A DNA stretch of 64,000 nucleotides from Symsagittifera roscoffensis (lineage: Eukaryota; Xenacoelomorpha; Acoela; Convolutidae), in the NCBI RefSeq assembly GCF_963678635.1, contig NC_087068.1, positions 48,317,724 to 48,381,723 of the forward strand, in the 5' to 3' direction. The translations under genes and the position numbers were made by a program. Positions 51,225 through 61,664 of the stretch are shown piece after piece. The notes beneath the pieces are model-generated. The model made no database searches and was not told the origin of the DNA. It worked only from the letters and a program-made list of their open reading frames with translations. Position 1 is the stretch's first letter, and the number at the start of each line of letters is the position of its first letter.

Positions 51225-51805
51225 GATCTGCTTATGTTTGGTCGGCTCAGTTGCCCTGTTACAGATTTTTGCTGGGCTGAAATAATTTTTATTGTAATTG
51301 AAAGAGTTTTGATTTGTTACTGTAATTTGTAAACTTACTAAGTTTGTATTTTTTCTTCGTATTTTTCGCTGGTTTATTCTGCTTCAATTGTTTTTGTTTA
51401 TGTTTTATCGAGTAAGCGACCTAGTTAAGCGCTGTTTTAAAGGGAAAATATGTTTTTACGCTATTGTGTGTTTCCGGAGGGGGAGCGTAAAGTTTATATT
51501 TTCGGAACTTTCAGAAGTTTATCAATTGAAAACAATTTTGCTCAGCGGGAGTCTAACTAACTTTTGCCGTCTTAGTTGCCGATCAATTTTGTTTCTGAAA
51601 ACTTATTAAACGCCAGTTATTGTGTTTTTAAATTGACCATCATTCCAGAAAAACTTCTGAAAATTTTGTAGTTATGGGTTTTTCGAAGTGTTCTAATTGT
51701 TCTTCGACTTAGTGGCTTTTGTTTCACGTTCTGTCTGCTAGCTTGCAATGCTATGGGCGTGTGGTACCGCAAGTGGTGCGAAGCTCCGCTTCGCTTCTGT
51801 GTCAA
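51225..51805 (+). repeat. Hairpin-tailed dispersed repeat, copy I
   Basis: Begins 'gtcggctcagttgccctgtt', has a T-rich body, 'ctagcttgcaatgctatgggcgtg' and a perfect hairpin tail: GTGCGAAGCTCCGCTTCGC, then TTCTGTGTC (51776-51803). This is the cleanest hairpin in the family (GCGAAGC, loop TCC, GCTTCGC). Confidence 0.6.
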
Positions 51806-52614
51806 AACTTGTTTCATCACTTAGAACTGATTCCCTGAGTTCAGTTATCGACCTCAAAAGATCACTCTCAATTTTTTGACTACGTATAATTTCTCATTGT
51901 TCAAATGATTTTTTCTTGATTTTGTGCCAAGATTTATGCAAAATCTGGTAATCATACGAGCTGTTGCCTAATTGTCTCAGATTACCTGCCTCGGAGCAGA
52001 TTTTCATGTAATTACCCTCTAAATCAAAAATTGACAGCACATCAAGTCATCAAAAAAAAAACTTCAAACAAATCATTTGGAGGAAGCCGAAAACAAACGC
52101 AGTTCTTTAGTAGTCCACCTAAATATTAGTTTAAGAATGTGAAAGAACAACATCACTACAAACCGCACCAGTCTCGGTAAGACAATTGCCTACTTCTTTG
52201 TGATCAACGCCATCGCCAAGCCGGAATAAAAATGTGGAGAGACACCGATTCGCGATCTGCAAGCCGGAACAAATGTCGGAGAAGAAATCAACTGAAACTC
52301 AAAACTTTTAACTTTGTTTATTGTTATTGAAATTGCATTACTGTATATGAATTTTTTCCAGGAGGGAAAATGTGTCGGAAGTGAAGTGACCACCAAGTAT
52401 TAAAGCTAAAATTTTAAACGTAAGATGTTATCGTCGCCACTGTTAATTTGATTCTATTAAGACAAACACCTGCCGATTGTATCTATGTTATTGACAGTGT
52501 GAACGGTGCTAATACTAACACTCTCTCGACTGCTAATGAAAGATTATAGTTGCTCTTTTTTCTATTGATACTTCTATGTACCTATTCACTTTACTATTAT
52601 AAATTCAACATTTT

Positions 52615-53075
52615 TGTTCTGACCATTCGAAAAATATGGAGAAGTTTCTTATTCGGGTGTGTTTTTGTTTTTGTTTCCATGCAAGAATTTTCCCAGTGTT
52701 GAGAAAAACTTGTTTAAAACATTGAGTTTTAGTCCAATTTCGAGCAAGTAAAGCGATTGAGTAAAGTTCGTTTTTTAAAACTATTGGTCATTAAGGCTAA
52801 AAAACTTTATTTTATCATTTAAAAAATTTTTGGAAGCTTCATTAAGCGCTTTCTCGGCCATAAAACGTTTCATACAAATTTAAAATATGAATTTTTTTGA
52901 GATAATTGTGTTTTTGGCCTGATTCATTAACTTTCTACTCAATTGCGTAGTTCTATAATCACACCACACAGAAGAAATGACGCTAAGTTTAAGGTTAAAA
53001 ATTTTTGTATTTTCCTACGATTGTGGTCGGAACTTTCTGTGCTACTTGCACAGCAACCAGATATCCTTGTTTTAG
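52615..53075. repeat. Dispersed 0.5-kb element, copy 3 (inverted ends)
   Basis: Opens TTCTGACCATTCGAAAAATA, 'ggagaagtttcttattcgggtgtgtttttg', and closes GTGGTCGGAACTTTCTGTGC, 'tacttgcacagcaaccagatatccttg'. It matches 28365-28985 and 3514-4058 at both ends, with a diverged middle. Confidence 0.65.
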
Positions 53076-53614
53076 TTTGGTTTCAGTCAAGGTTTCATGA
53101 GATATCACACCCCTGTGAAAATTTTCCGTAAAGTTGAGTTTGTTTTGTTAATTTTTAATTACGCTTCGGGTTGGCTTATTATAACCCAACTTTGAAAGCA
53201 TTTCAAATTTAATTTGGGTCTAGTAATTGATCCAAAGATCATTTTGAGCAAGGCATTGCATGTTGTGAAAAATTTTCAACAAAACCTCAAAAATGTCTAT
53301 TTTTTTTTTTTATTTTATCATATCTTTTTTCTTTCCTTAAAAAGGGGTTTCAGGGATTCTTAAAGAGGATCCTTAAAGACCCTTAAAGATTTAAAAAACT
53401 ATCAGGGATTTGCCCTGATACGAGCTGTCTTGTTCAATTAATATTTTTTACTCAAACGCTTAAATTTCTCAAGTGCTTAAAAAGACAAACACCTACGTCA
53501 ATTAATGCCGAGCCGATAAAAAGGTTCTTGCTGATATGTTAACTTCAAAAAAAGAATTTTTGTTTCTGTGATCGCCAATAAATGAATTCTGCATCAAGTT
53601 TTTTTCTTGATTTG

Positions 53615-53620
53615 TTTATT
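53615..53620 (-). promoter_or_regulatory. Poly(A) signal AATAAA overlapping the stop region
   Basis: On the minus strand CAAATAATAAACAA places AATAAA at 53620-53615, directly at the stop codon TAA (53621-53619). This makes the 53619-54641 exon the terminal exon with a very short 3' UTR, if the signal is used. Confidence 0.5.
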
Positions 53621-54641
53621 ATTTGAATGGTTTCTTGGCCGTCTTTTTTGCAACTGGCTTCTTTTTCTTTTCCTTCTTTGCGTTCAAATTGACGTCCAAT
53701 GGATTCTGTACTTTGGAGGCAGCAGAGTTTTTCTTTTTCTTCTTTGTGTTCGAATTGGCTTCCATTGGTTTCGGGACTTTTGAGGCGGAAGAATTTTTCT
53801 TTTTCTTCTGAACGCTTCCATTCTTTTTCGGCTTCTTCGGTTGAATTTTTTCACCTCGTTCTGGAGAAACTATCGGTAAAACTGCTGGAGTGAACACCGG
53901 ATCAACCATTGGAACAATCGCTGCAGCATCGTTGTCGCTATAAACTGCAATTGGAGTTGTCGGCGGAGGCGGCAACAAGTCGGCCTCTTGCTCCTCGTCC
54001 ATCTCCGAAATGTGTTCGTTTATCTTCGGATGCCGATTGCACTCGGCAACAAGCTCAATTTCGCTTTCAAAAGTAATCACGTGACTTAACACGCTTGACA
54101 TTATCTCCGGATCCTGCACACTATTCTCAGCTCCTCGTAACGGGTTGCCGACAACTGACGAACTTCTTATCATGAAAGTTGACGGGTTAAGACGCTTCGT
54201 TGTCGTAACTTCAGAGATCGTAGCTGCGCGAGCTAATTCAAACCCGCCCGCTCGGAAATCCATATGAGGCCCTTTTATCATCTGCTCTACATTTTCTTTG
54301 GTCAGATCTCTGACATTTTCAAACATTTTTGGTCCTAAGTCAACAATTTCCCGTTTTAAGCTGACATTCGTGTTGTTAGATATTCGAGACAGTTTCTTCA
54401 CTCGGTTTTCAACCATCGGTGGAGTTCGGATCTCGGTGATCAAAATACTTTCGCATCTTGCGACATTCTTCTCTGATGGGATATAAAATTGTTTCACTTG
54501 TTTTTGACGCTTCCATATGCAGCAGAAGTAACACAACAGAAGAAGAAGAAATAACAGAATTATTGCTAGTGCAATAAGTACGTAGCACCAATAGCACGTA
54601 TCATCTTCGTTTTCCTCGTCTTTTGCTTGCTCGAGAGAAGT
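53619..54641 (-). CDS. Terminal exon of a single-pass membrane protein with Lys-rich cytosolic tail
   Basis: The minus-strand acceptor TGATTTTTAG (54650-54642) is followed by an open frame of 340 codons (TSLEQAKDEENEDDTCYWCY...). A transmembrane helix (about exon residues 16-38: leucine/isoleucine-rich, flanked by CYWCY and CYFCCIWKRQK) is followed by a basic stop-transfer segment and a long hydrophilic region (LPPPPTTPIAVYS is proline rich). The last 80 residues are Lys-rich with two repeats of KKKKKNS(S/A)ASKV and end KKTAKKPFK. Cytosolic orientation of the tail follows from the basic flank. The family is not recognised. The phase (0) matches a donor at the end of the Thr/Pro-rich exon 61840-62303, so I infer one gene. 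Confidence 0.72.
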   Translation of the reverse strand, partial: TSLEQAKDEENEDDTCYWCYVLIALAIILLFLLLLLCYFCCIWKRQKQVKQFYIPSEKNVARCESILITEIRTPPMVENRVKKLSRISNNTNVSLKREIVDLGPKMFENVRDLTKENVEQMIKGPHMDFRAGGFELARAATISEVTTTKRLNPSTFMIRSSSVVGNPLRGAENSVQDPEIMSSVLSHVITFESEIELVAECNRHPKINEHISEMDEEQEADLLPPPPTTPIAVYSDNDAAAIVPMVDPVFTPAVLPIVSPERGEKIQPKKPKKNGSVQKKKKNSSASKVPKPMEANSNTKKKKKNSAASKVQNPLDVNLNAKKEKKKKPVAKKTAKKPFK

Positions 54642-54659
54642 CTAAAAATCAAACACTAA

Positions 54660-55440
54660 TTTTTCCCAGGTCGGGGTAATCAACTTTAATTTTGGCTGCC
54701 TCGACCCAAAACAGGTAGGTTTTGAAAAAACAGAACCAACATACCCCCTCTTTCCTCCCCAATCAGCTTAGGGATAAGATATTTACTTGGTTCTGAGTTG
54801 GAGTTGTCAGCCAATCAGAATCGAGTATTTTGAATGATGTGCAAATATTTAATCCAAATTAAACGCTAAGTTAGAGAATCTTAATTTAGTTTGGGGAGAG
54901 TGTTAAGGCTTCATGATTGAAATTAAGGGGTCTAGGACAACAAGGCGACGGGACTTGACGCCGAAGGTACTTCAGGCCGAAATTTAAACATTACAATCAC
55001 CTAAAAACACTAATTTTTATATCAATAAAAGGTTTATTTTTCAAAAATTAGGCAAGTTTAGTTCATCTTAAGCGTTCTTAATAACAATGCGCCACTTAAG
55101 AGTGGCATCAGATTTTTAGATCAGCCGGATTTTGAAATTCATAAATTATAAAATTATACACATGAAAAAGCCCAGTAACAATGTTATAATTTTTGAATTT
55201 TCCTGTACATCAATTAGAGGCGCAAAAATTATGAAAAAGCCAATAACTTGTTAAGCAAGCATGAAATTGAGAAACTTTTCGAAACAGTTTTCAAAATAAT
55301 CATATTTTTTTTAATTTTTTGACAAAATGTTGGGCTTGAAGTCCCTAATTACACGTTTCGGCTTGAAGTCCCGTCGACTTGATATCCGGCACCCAAATTA
55401 AGAACCGCTCTAAAAGCGATATAGCTTTTGGACACCATTG
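54660..55440. other. Intron or intergenic, no gene
   Basis: Non-coding AT-rich sequence, probably intron of the minus-strand membrane-protein gene. 'ggcttgaagtcccgtcgacttgatatccgg' (55360-55390) partly mirrors 'ggacttgacgccgaaggtacttcaggccgaa' (54950-54985), as if ends of an inverted element. Confidence 0.35.
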
Positions 55441-55461
55441 CTCATTTGGGAGTGCGGTCTG

Positions 55462-55592
55462 TATTTAGACAACCGCGTATTCAGACACTATTAACCCATC
55501 AGAATCGAGACAAGGATGAAATGAAATTCATTTCTTCCTTTTCTCGATTCTGATTGGTTAATACAGTGTCTGAATACGCGGTTGTCTAAATA
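55462..55592. repeat. Near-perfect 131-bp palindromic MITE
   Basis: TATTTAGACAACCGCGTATT...CAGACACTATTAACCCATCAGAATCGAGA... meets its reverse complement ...TCTCGATTCTGATTGGTTAATACAGTGTCTGAATACGCGGTTGTCTAAATA. The axis is at about 55527 (ATGAAATGAAATTCATTTCTT). Few mismatches and one small indel. A short hairpin-type MITE is the best reading. Confidence 0.85.
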
Positions 55593-55596
55593 GTGC

Positions 55597-55882
55597 TACG
55601 TAAGGGGGCGTTCAACAGTGCCGAAGTACAACAGTGCCAAAAATGAAAAAGTGTTCAACAGTGCCGAAAATTGATGATTTTCGGCACTGTTGAACAATAA
55701 AATTATTTTCTGCACTCTTGTACTTCGGCACTGTTGAACACCCCTCTAAAGGCATCACCACAGTGCCGAAGTACAACAGTGCCAAAAATAAATTAATTGT
55801 TCAGCAGTGCCGAAAATCATCAGTTTTCGGCACTGTTGAACACTTTTTTCATTTTTGGCACTGTTGTACTGCCCCCTACGTA
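55597..55882. repeat. Nested palindromic element built of ACAGTGCCGAA words
   Basis: Ends are TACGTAAGGGGGC and GCCCCCTACGTA (inverted). Inside, the words 'ttcaacagtgccgaa' and 'tacaacagtgccaaaa' occur about ten times in alternating orientation, forming two back-to-back stem-loops (axes near 55678 and 55820) and one larger palindrome over the whole 286 bp. It lies 4 bases from the MITE at 55462-55592. Target: the putative intron of the minus-strand gene. Confidence 0.85.
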
Positions 55883-55889
55883 ACCGCTG

Positions 55890-56830
55890 ATTTGTTAGCA
55901 TATTCTAACCTTAGCCAACCGTTCAATAATTCAATTCATCTGTTAACTTGATCTAAAATAATTTAACTGACTCGATTATGTAAAAAACATATTGGCCGTT
56001 TTTGACAGATAGTTGAACTTTAATTTAGTTTAAATTGTAAGATTCATGTCATTTTTGTAGATTGCTTAAGTCAAGGCGTGAGAAAATTTAATTTAGTTTT
56101 GAAGACAAAATGATACTTTCCTCCAGCTGCATGATAGACTTAAAGCAATCCTACTTCACTTTTGGTAAAATATTGGATTTCGATATAGAATATTTCAGAA
56201 AATAGGTTTTTCCCAAAATAATTAAAAAGAAAACATCATACTAATAATTGGATGAATTTGTTTTTGGGTTAAAAAATTATAAAAATTCATGTCAATTTTG
56301 TTACCCGACAAACTGATTCATCCAATTGAGAGTATGATGTTTCTTTTGGAGCCTTTTTATTGAGAATCAATACATAAACAAAATTGGATTTGGATTGCTT
56401 TAAGCCTACAATGCAGCTGGAGGGATGTATTAATTTGAACTTGTCTTCGATTTTAAATTGATATTTGCTACGTCGCTGAAGGTTGGGCTAAATGACTAGC
56501 TTTTGAAATAGTTTAGAGCACGCTAAGCTGCTCATTTTTGATGTTTTTTTTTTGTGATCGGCATCTAATTGGTTTGAATTCATTTTAAAATTTTTGAGAT
56601 AGTTTAACATGCTTTTTGAAAATTACCAGTTACTAGTTGTGGCAGAAGTGTTTGAAAGAACAGCTGACCTTTAAGTAGTAAGTAAGCAGCGAACGGCTAA
56701 ACGTAATTCTCATCTATTTTCATAAATGTTGTGGTTCTTTTTCACACGATTTCTTGTCACAATTTATTATATAACATTTTGAGTACAATCGAGCATGTTT
56801 TCGAATTGAGCTTTTTTATTTAATTGCGAT
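55890..56830. other. Non-coding, with an inverted pair
   Basis: 'ctttcctccagctgcatgatagacttaaagcaatcc' (56118-56155) is mirrored by 'ggattgctttaagcctacaatgcagctggaggga' (56391-56424). 'aagaaaacatcatactaataattggatgaatttg' is mirrored by 'ctgattcatccaattgagagtatgatgtttcttt'. Together these give an approximately 310-bp inverted-repeat element spanning 56118-56424. No gene. Confidence 0.6.
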
Positions 56831-58410
56831 TGGTCTCGGGATAATTTTCTCCAAAATTCAACGGAATCAAATTAACACCATTAACATTTTTTCACGAAAA
56901 AAATGCTGCTCAGCTCTCTACTTTTACTAATGGGTCATTAGTACACCATTTCAAAGCCTATTGAAATATTAGTGACATCTTTTGAACAAACCGTATTTTC
57001 AATTGAAAGTTAGGAAATAATGCATGCTCAAATGTGTGCTCAAGTTCTTTTGAAATCGTGAAATTCCAACTAAATCACGCTCAAATTGGCCAAGTATAAA
57101 AAAAACTCAAGCATCGACAAACGACGTTTAATCGAATCGCATTCGCGTGGAGTAGATTATATAGCTTTGGCCGACTGTTTGGGAAAAAATCGGAACACTG
57201 CGTGCGACGTGGGAGATATGAAATTTTAGCAAAAGGTCGATCATACAATCGAAAAATTGAGGAAGAAATTATTTTGGGCACTATTGACATTCTGGAGGGC
57301 AATCCACTGATGACATTGCAACAAGTGAATTTTGCGTTAAGAGCGCGCTTACCCCAAATCCCCATTTTTACCCAACAAGCACTATCAAAAGCATTAGAAG
57401 GGAGAATGATAAATTTCAAGATTGCGAGAGATTGTCCTGCAGAGTGTAACAGCGAAGAAAATATAGAAAATCATTACAACTATGCATTGTGGATCATGAG
57501 CCCTGACATCATAGGTTCGCGAAAAAATTTTGTGGATGAATTTGGTGTAAATATCCACATGCGGCGTACTCAAGGTAGAAAAGTCAGTGCCCAGAAAGGA
57601 CCCAATATTACAATTTGTTGCGCAGTTTCCACGGAAGGCTTTTTGCATTATCAGGTAATTCAAGGTGGAATGAAGAAGGAAATTTTCAAAAAATTTTCTC
57701 GAAGTTCTATGTGGAAACATTATCCTTGACGAAGGGAACGATGCTGATGGATTTTGCATTTTTGACAATTCTCCAGGGCACAGAGGAATCGAAGATAAGA
57801 ACCTTAGTGGAATATTCTCTCTGAAGAGGCTCCCAAAGTACATCCCATTTCTAACTTTGGTTGAAGCTGCAATTTCGTGCTGGAAAGCGGCTATGAAACG
57901 AAAAATGCAAGAAGAGATGGATTTGTTCATCAACTCTGATGCCTTGAAGGAGACAGTACAAACACTTCAGGATTACCGTTTCCGTCATGTCAAATCTTTT
58001 GTGGAACGAACAAGTTGTGAGGTTACCCCACAGAAATTTGTTGGTTGGTACAATCATACGATGACATATATCCCGGATTGTTTGGCCAGGAATAAAATAG
58101 ATGGATGAACAATAGATGTTGCATAAAAACCGTTGATTCTGTATATTATATTCTGTTTCTATTCATTTGAAATAACATGTTTTCAATTGAAGTCACTTGT
58201 GAGCACTCCATCGTTTTTCTATTCTTTAGAACTTACGAAATTAATGTTCTTTCAAAAAAAGTTACCTATAATTCTTTTCAAATTACCGATTGTTCAATAG
58301 GCTTTGAAAAGGTGTAATAGGAGAAAACTGAGCAGCATTTTTTTCGTGGATAAATGTTAATTGTGTTAATTTAATTCCGTTGAATTTTGGAGAAAAACAT
58401 CCCGAGACCA
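56831..58410 (+). mobile_element. Tc1/mariner-like DNA transposon with long terminal inverted repeats
   Basis: The left end TGGTCTCGGGATAATTTTCT (56831) and the right end ...AGAAAAACATCCCGAGACCA (58410) are reverse complements. The match extends inward about 130-140 bases through 'caaaattcaacggaat(c/t)aaattaacac', 'cacgaaaaaaatgctgctcag' and 'ttcaaagcctattga'. Total 1580 bp. A frameshifted transposase lies between. The expected TA target duplication is not directly adjacent to the repeats as I define them (TA occurs 7-11 bases outside), so exact ends are uncertain. Confidence 0.88.
57090..58108 (+). pseudogene. Tc1/mariner-like transposase, frameshifted
   Basis: About 340 codons in three pieces. 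57090-57205 is a helix-turn-helix-like N-terminus (SSIDKRRLIESHSRGVDYIA LADCLGKNR). 57202-57720 includes VDEFGVN with the first catalytic Asp (57535). 57722-58108 has FDNSPGHRG with the second Asp (57764) and LVEAAISCWKAA with the Glu (57863), 32 residues between them by my count. Frame shifts near 57205 and 57722 inactivate this copy, although all three catalytic residues remain. The protein would cut and join DNA at the terminal repeats. Confidence 0.85.
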
Positions 58411-58429
58411 AAAATAGAAACCAGTAATA

Positions 58430-58575
58430 TTAAATAGATAATGAACTCCTGTGCACGCTGAAACAACTGAATGGTAATTTTTAATTCTTTTGCACTAAAA
58501 GCCATCGCTCTCAGCTATGTATAAAACAATCAATCAAGGTCACGCTACCAGTATAACTGTATTGCAAAGCATCTA
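58430..58575 (+). repeat. Short direct repeat, partner of 61665-61800
   Basis: 'aatgaactcctgtgcacgctgaaacaactga' and 'gccatcgctctcagctatgtata(aaa)caatcaatcaaggtcacgctaccagtataact' recur about 3.24 kb away with few changes. Both copies lie beside a terminal repeat of the Tc1/mariner-like family. Confidence 0.8.
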
Positions 58576-58599
58576 TACATATCTATACATATAAATACA

Positions 58600-61470
58600 A
58601 AAATTAGATATTTAAGATTAGTACTTTTTAGGTTTGCCATTATCAGCCCAGATTACCTTCCCCCTTTTTCAAATAGAGTTGTAGAGTCCCCTTGGGACTT
58701 GAGTTTTTAGTCCATTTGGGCGTAAGTTTCATAGTCCCCGTGGGACCGACATTTTCTCTTCAAGTTTTTCCTTCCTCGGGAAATTTTATTGGTTCTTTTT
58801 TTTCGTTTCGCCCGTTTTCTGTGTTCATTTCTTGTTTCTCGATGTCTTCCTCCTTCTGATGTTTTCCTTGTTCCCCGATTGTGTTCAATTCTTATTTCTG
58901 CTGGCTTTGGCTTTTTGTTGTTTTACCCTCGTCGCTGTCATGTACTTTGTTTTTGTTTTCAATTTTTATCTCTGGGAGTATATCTAGATTCGGGCTGTTA
59001 AGCGGCGATAGCAAATCGACTACTTTAATTTTTTTTTGGTTGTTTTGGTTTTATTGCTTCGAGGAACTTCACACATTCCTAAAACTACGGCGAGTTCTTG
59101 TTAAAACCATTTCATGGATAAGATTCTTGATCTTTGCATTGTTTACCTCTGGTTTCCTTTCTGGTGATTCGATGGCGAATTTCTTCTGTGTCTTCTCTTC
59201 TTTTTTTTCTATTGCAGTGATTGGGACGGGGTGTCCGGTCGCTCCCTCGTGGGCAGATTGAGGACTTCCTAGTGACGCCCGGGGCGCTTCTATCGAGACT
59301 TTTGGTATCTGTGCCGGTGTTTTTTAGTGTTCACTCGTTTCGGGATGGGGTTTCCGGTCGCTCCCTCGTGGGCAGATTGGCGACTTCGTAAAGACTTCCG
59401 TGTCGCTTCTATCGAAGTTTTTGGTATCTGTGGCGGTGTTTTTTAGTGTTCACTTGTTTCGGGACGGGCTACAACGAAATCTTCAACATACTCGTCTGGA
59501 AGATTTAAAAAATCCTACCGGATTCTGCGACATATAGTTTCTTAATCTTATTTCTGTTCCCGCCAGATGTTTGATATCAATTTGAAAAAAAAAATCGGTC
59601 AATCCATATTGTGAACCCACTTTGGCTAGTTTTTGATCTTTAAATTGCGTTGAAAGTTTTGATTAAAGAGCGATGGTCTGGTATGTCGGTAAAATTCTCT
59701 CGTGTGTATAATAATTGAATTGTTCAAGGGCCCATACGGACCTAATAGTTCAAGTTCACTTACAGAATATATTTCTTTGAATGAATTGAAAACCGTGATG
59801 CGTAGGCGATTGCTACCCAGCCCCATCAGTGAAGTTTTTTAACGCTGCCCGTTAACCAAATGCTGAAGCATCGTAGAACACGCGAGTCTCGAGGGTTTGA
59901 TTGAACTTTTTTTTTCTTCTAGATAAAAGCTGCAGTACTTGTTTGAAAGCGTTTGTGTTCTGTTTTTCAATCCATTGTTTTGTGTTTATCTGTGTTTTTT
60001 GGATGCTATTTGTGCTAAGTTCGAGGCATTAGGTGTTAGGTGATGTATAAGACCCAGGAGTTTTTTGGTGGTTGAATGTTTTAGGCCATAATAACTTTTC
60101 TCTGGCTTCTGTTTTTCTAATCAGTGAACTAGTGCTCTCACTATTTATTTTCTAGCAAAGCCTTTTCAATTGCTTGCACGTAAATTTACTTTATCCATAG
60201 AAACACTAATAAAAGTTTTCCTCTAATTTTTGTAGGACTGTTTCAGATTGTGCTTCCTTGTGGAGTTCGCTTAATTCTTTTGTTACTATCAGTATTTTTG
60301 CAGTTCGCGAGTGTTAAATCTATTGCATTTGAAATTCTGTCGGATTATCCGTTAACCCGTCGAATCTTCTTTGACATTAGTATGTTCCGGTGGAATTTAC
60401 ACTGGACACGTTTTTAGATCCAAAGTGTCTGAATGAATCTGTTAATTTTTAAAATATTTTTTGAGTGTAGCGCCCTTTAACTATGAATGTGGCTTATTGG
60501 ATAGCACACCAACTGGATTTTACTGCAATGATCAATCTTCCTTTCGGAATTATCTACTCGCCGTTATAGCAGCCAGATTTCTAGCCACATCTGGCGGGAT
60601 ATATTTGAAAAAACTGAGTTGTCGTTTGATTTTTTCTGTTGTGCGTTAGATTTCTTGTTCAGCTTATTTTTTTTGATTTCCTACTTAGTTTTGATTTCGT
60701 TGTCACTGCGCATAAAAGTTTTCTCGTGGGAATTTTTATCGGCCTCTTGCTTGTCCACGTCCTCACTGATTATTTTTGCTAAATGAATTATCCTCCTCGT
60801 CCACGCGGCTGAAAACAACTAATGGGTTCGTGTTTAATTGGTAAGTAGGTCGATATTCCAAACAGGCTTGTTTTCATCGTTTTTCTTCGCTTGATCTTTT
60901 TCTCTCTCTTGATTGCATTTTCACATGCATAATGTGGGGATCAATCTGCTGTGAAAGACGTTTGCCCCCTTCTTTGTAAAAAATGCAAAAAAAAATTAGC
61001 TGCGTACCCTGGCATCTGCTTATACCAACCGAATGAGCTACACAGAACTCCCTTTTTCATTGCTTCAATAACTTTTCCCCCACTTTGCGTTTCTCCTGGT
61101 TCGGTTGTCACGATTACTGTTTTTTACTTCAGTTTTTCCCATGATTTCAATTCATAAACTGATCCAGTTGCTTCTAGTAGGGTAGCTTCGTCTCGTAGTA
61201 GGTTTTGTACTTCATTTCTGTTATTCGCAAATGTAGTCATCTTTATGATAGCTGCCCACTTAGATCATTCCAATGGTGGCTCTGCTGACGTCTTTTGCAA
61301 GAATGGTGGTCTGCTCAGTGGGTTTTCGTATCCTGTTGGCTGTGCATGTTGTACGGTGTGTTATGAGTAAACTAGACTCGTTAATCCAAACGGATTGGTA
61401 AGTCGAATAAAATAAATAGCAAAACTTATGTATTAAAATAAGTAGTTATATGTTTTAACTAATACTTATC
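58600..61470. other. Non-coding region, possible unrecognised element remnants
   Basis: More GC-balanced than its surroundings in 58680-59480 and 60440-61320. Open frames are short and interrupted in all frames. Runs such as GLLDSTPTGFYCNDQSS on plus and HTREFYRHTRPSLFNQN on minus look coding-like but match no domain that I can name. It may be a heavily decayed retrotransposon. Confidence 0.35.
59223..59471 (+). repeat. 119-bp tandem repeat (two full copies plus start of a third)
   Basis: GGGACGGGGTGTCCGGTCGC at 59223, GGGATGGGGTTTCCGGTCGC at 59342 and GGGACGGGCT at 59461, exactly 119 bases apart. Copies share 'tccctcgtgggcagatt', 'cgcttctatcga' and 'ggtgttttttagtgttcac'. Confidence 0.92.
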
Positions 61471-61477
61471 TTAGTTT

Positions 61478-61625
61478 TTTGGTCTCTGGATGTTTTTATC
61501 CAAAGTTCAACTGAATGAATTTAACTCACATTTAACATTTACCAACGAAATGTAATCAAAATGCATGCTGTTCAGGTCTCTGCTAGTACTAATGACCCTG
61601 TCATACGGTTAGGTATGAGTAAACT
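61478..61625 (+). repeat. Solo terminal repeat of the Tc1/mariner-like family
   Basis: 'ttggtctctggatgtttttatccaaagttcaactgaatgaatttaactcacatttaacatttaccaacgaaatg...atgctgttcaggtctctgctagtactaatgacc' is a diverged match to the left repeat of the element at 56831 in the same orientation. No internal transposase follows. Confidence 0.7.
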
Positions 61626-61664
61626 ATATAATGTAATCTGGTTTGGTAACCCAACAAAAAATGA

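Noticed and set aside
57202-58108. Active transposase gene
   Set aside because: Frameshifts near 57205 and 57722 separate the DNA-binding part, the first catalytic Asp and the remaining two catalytic residues.
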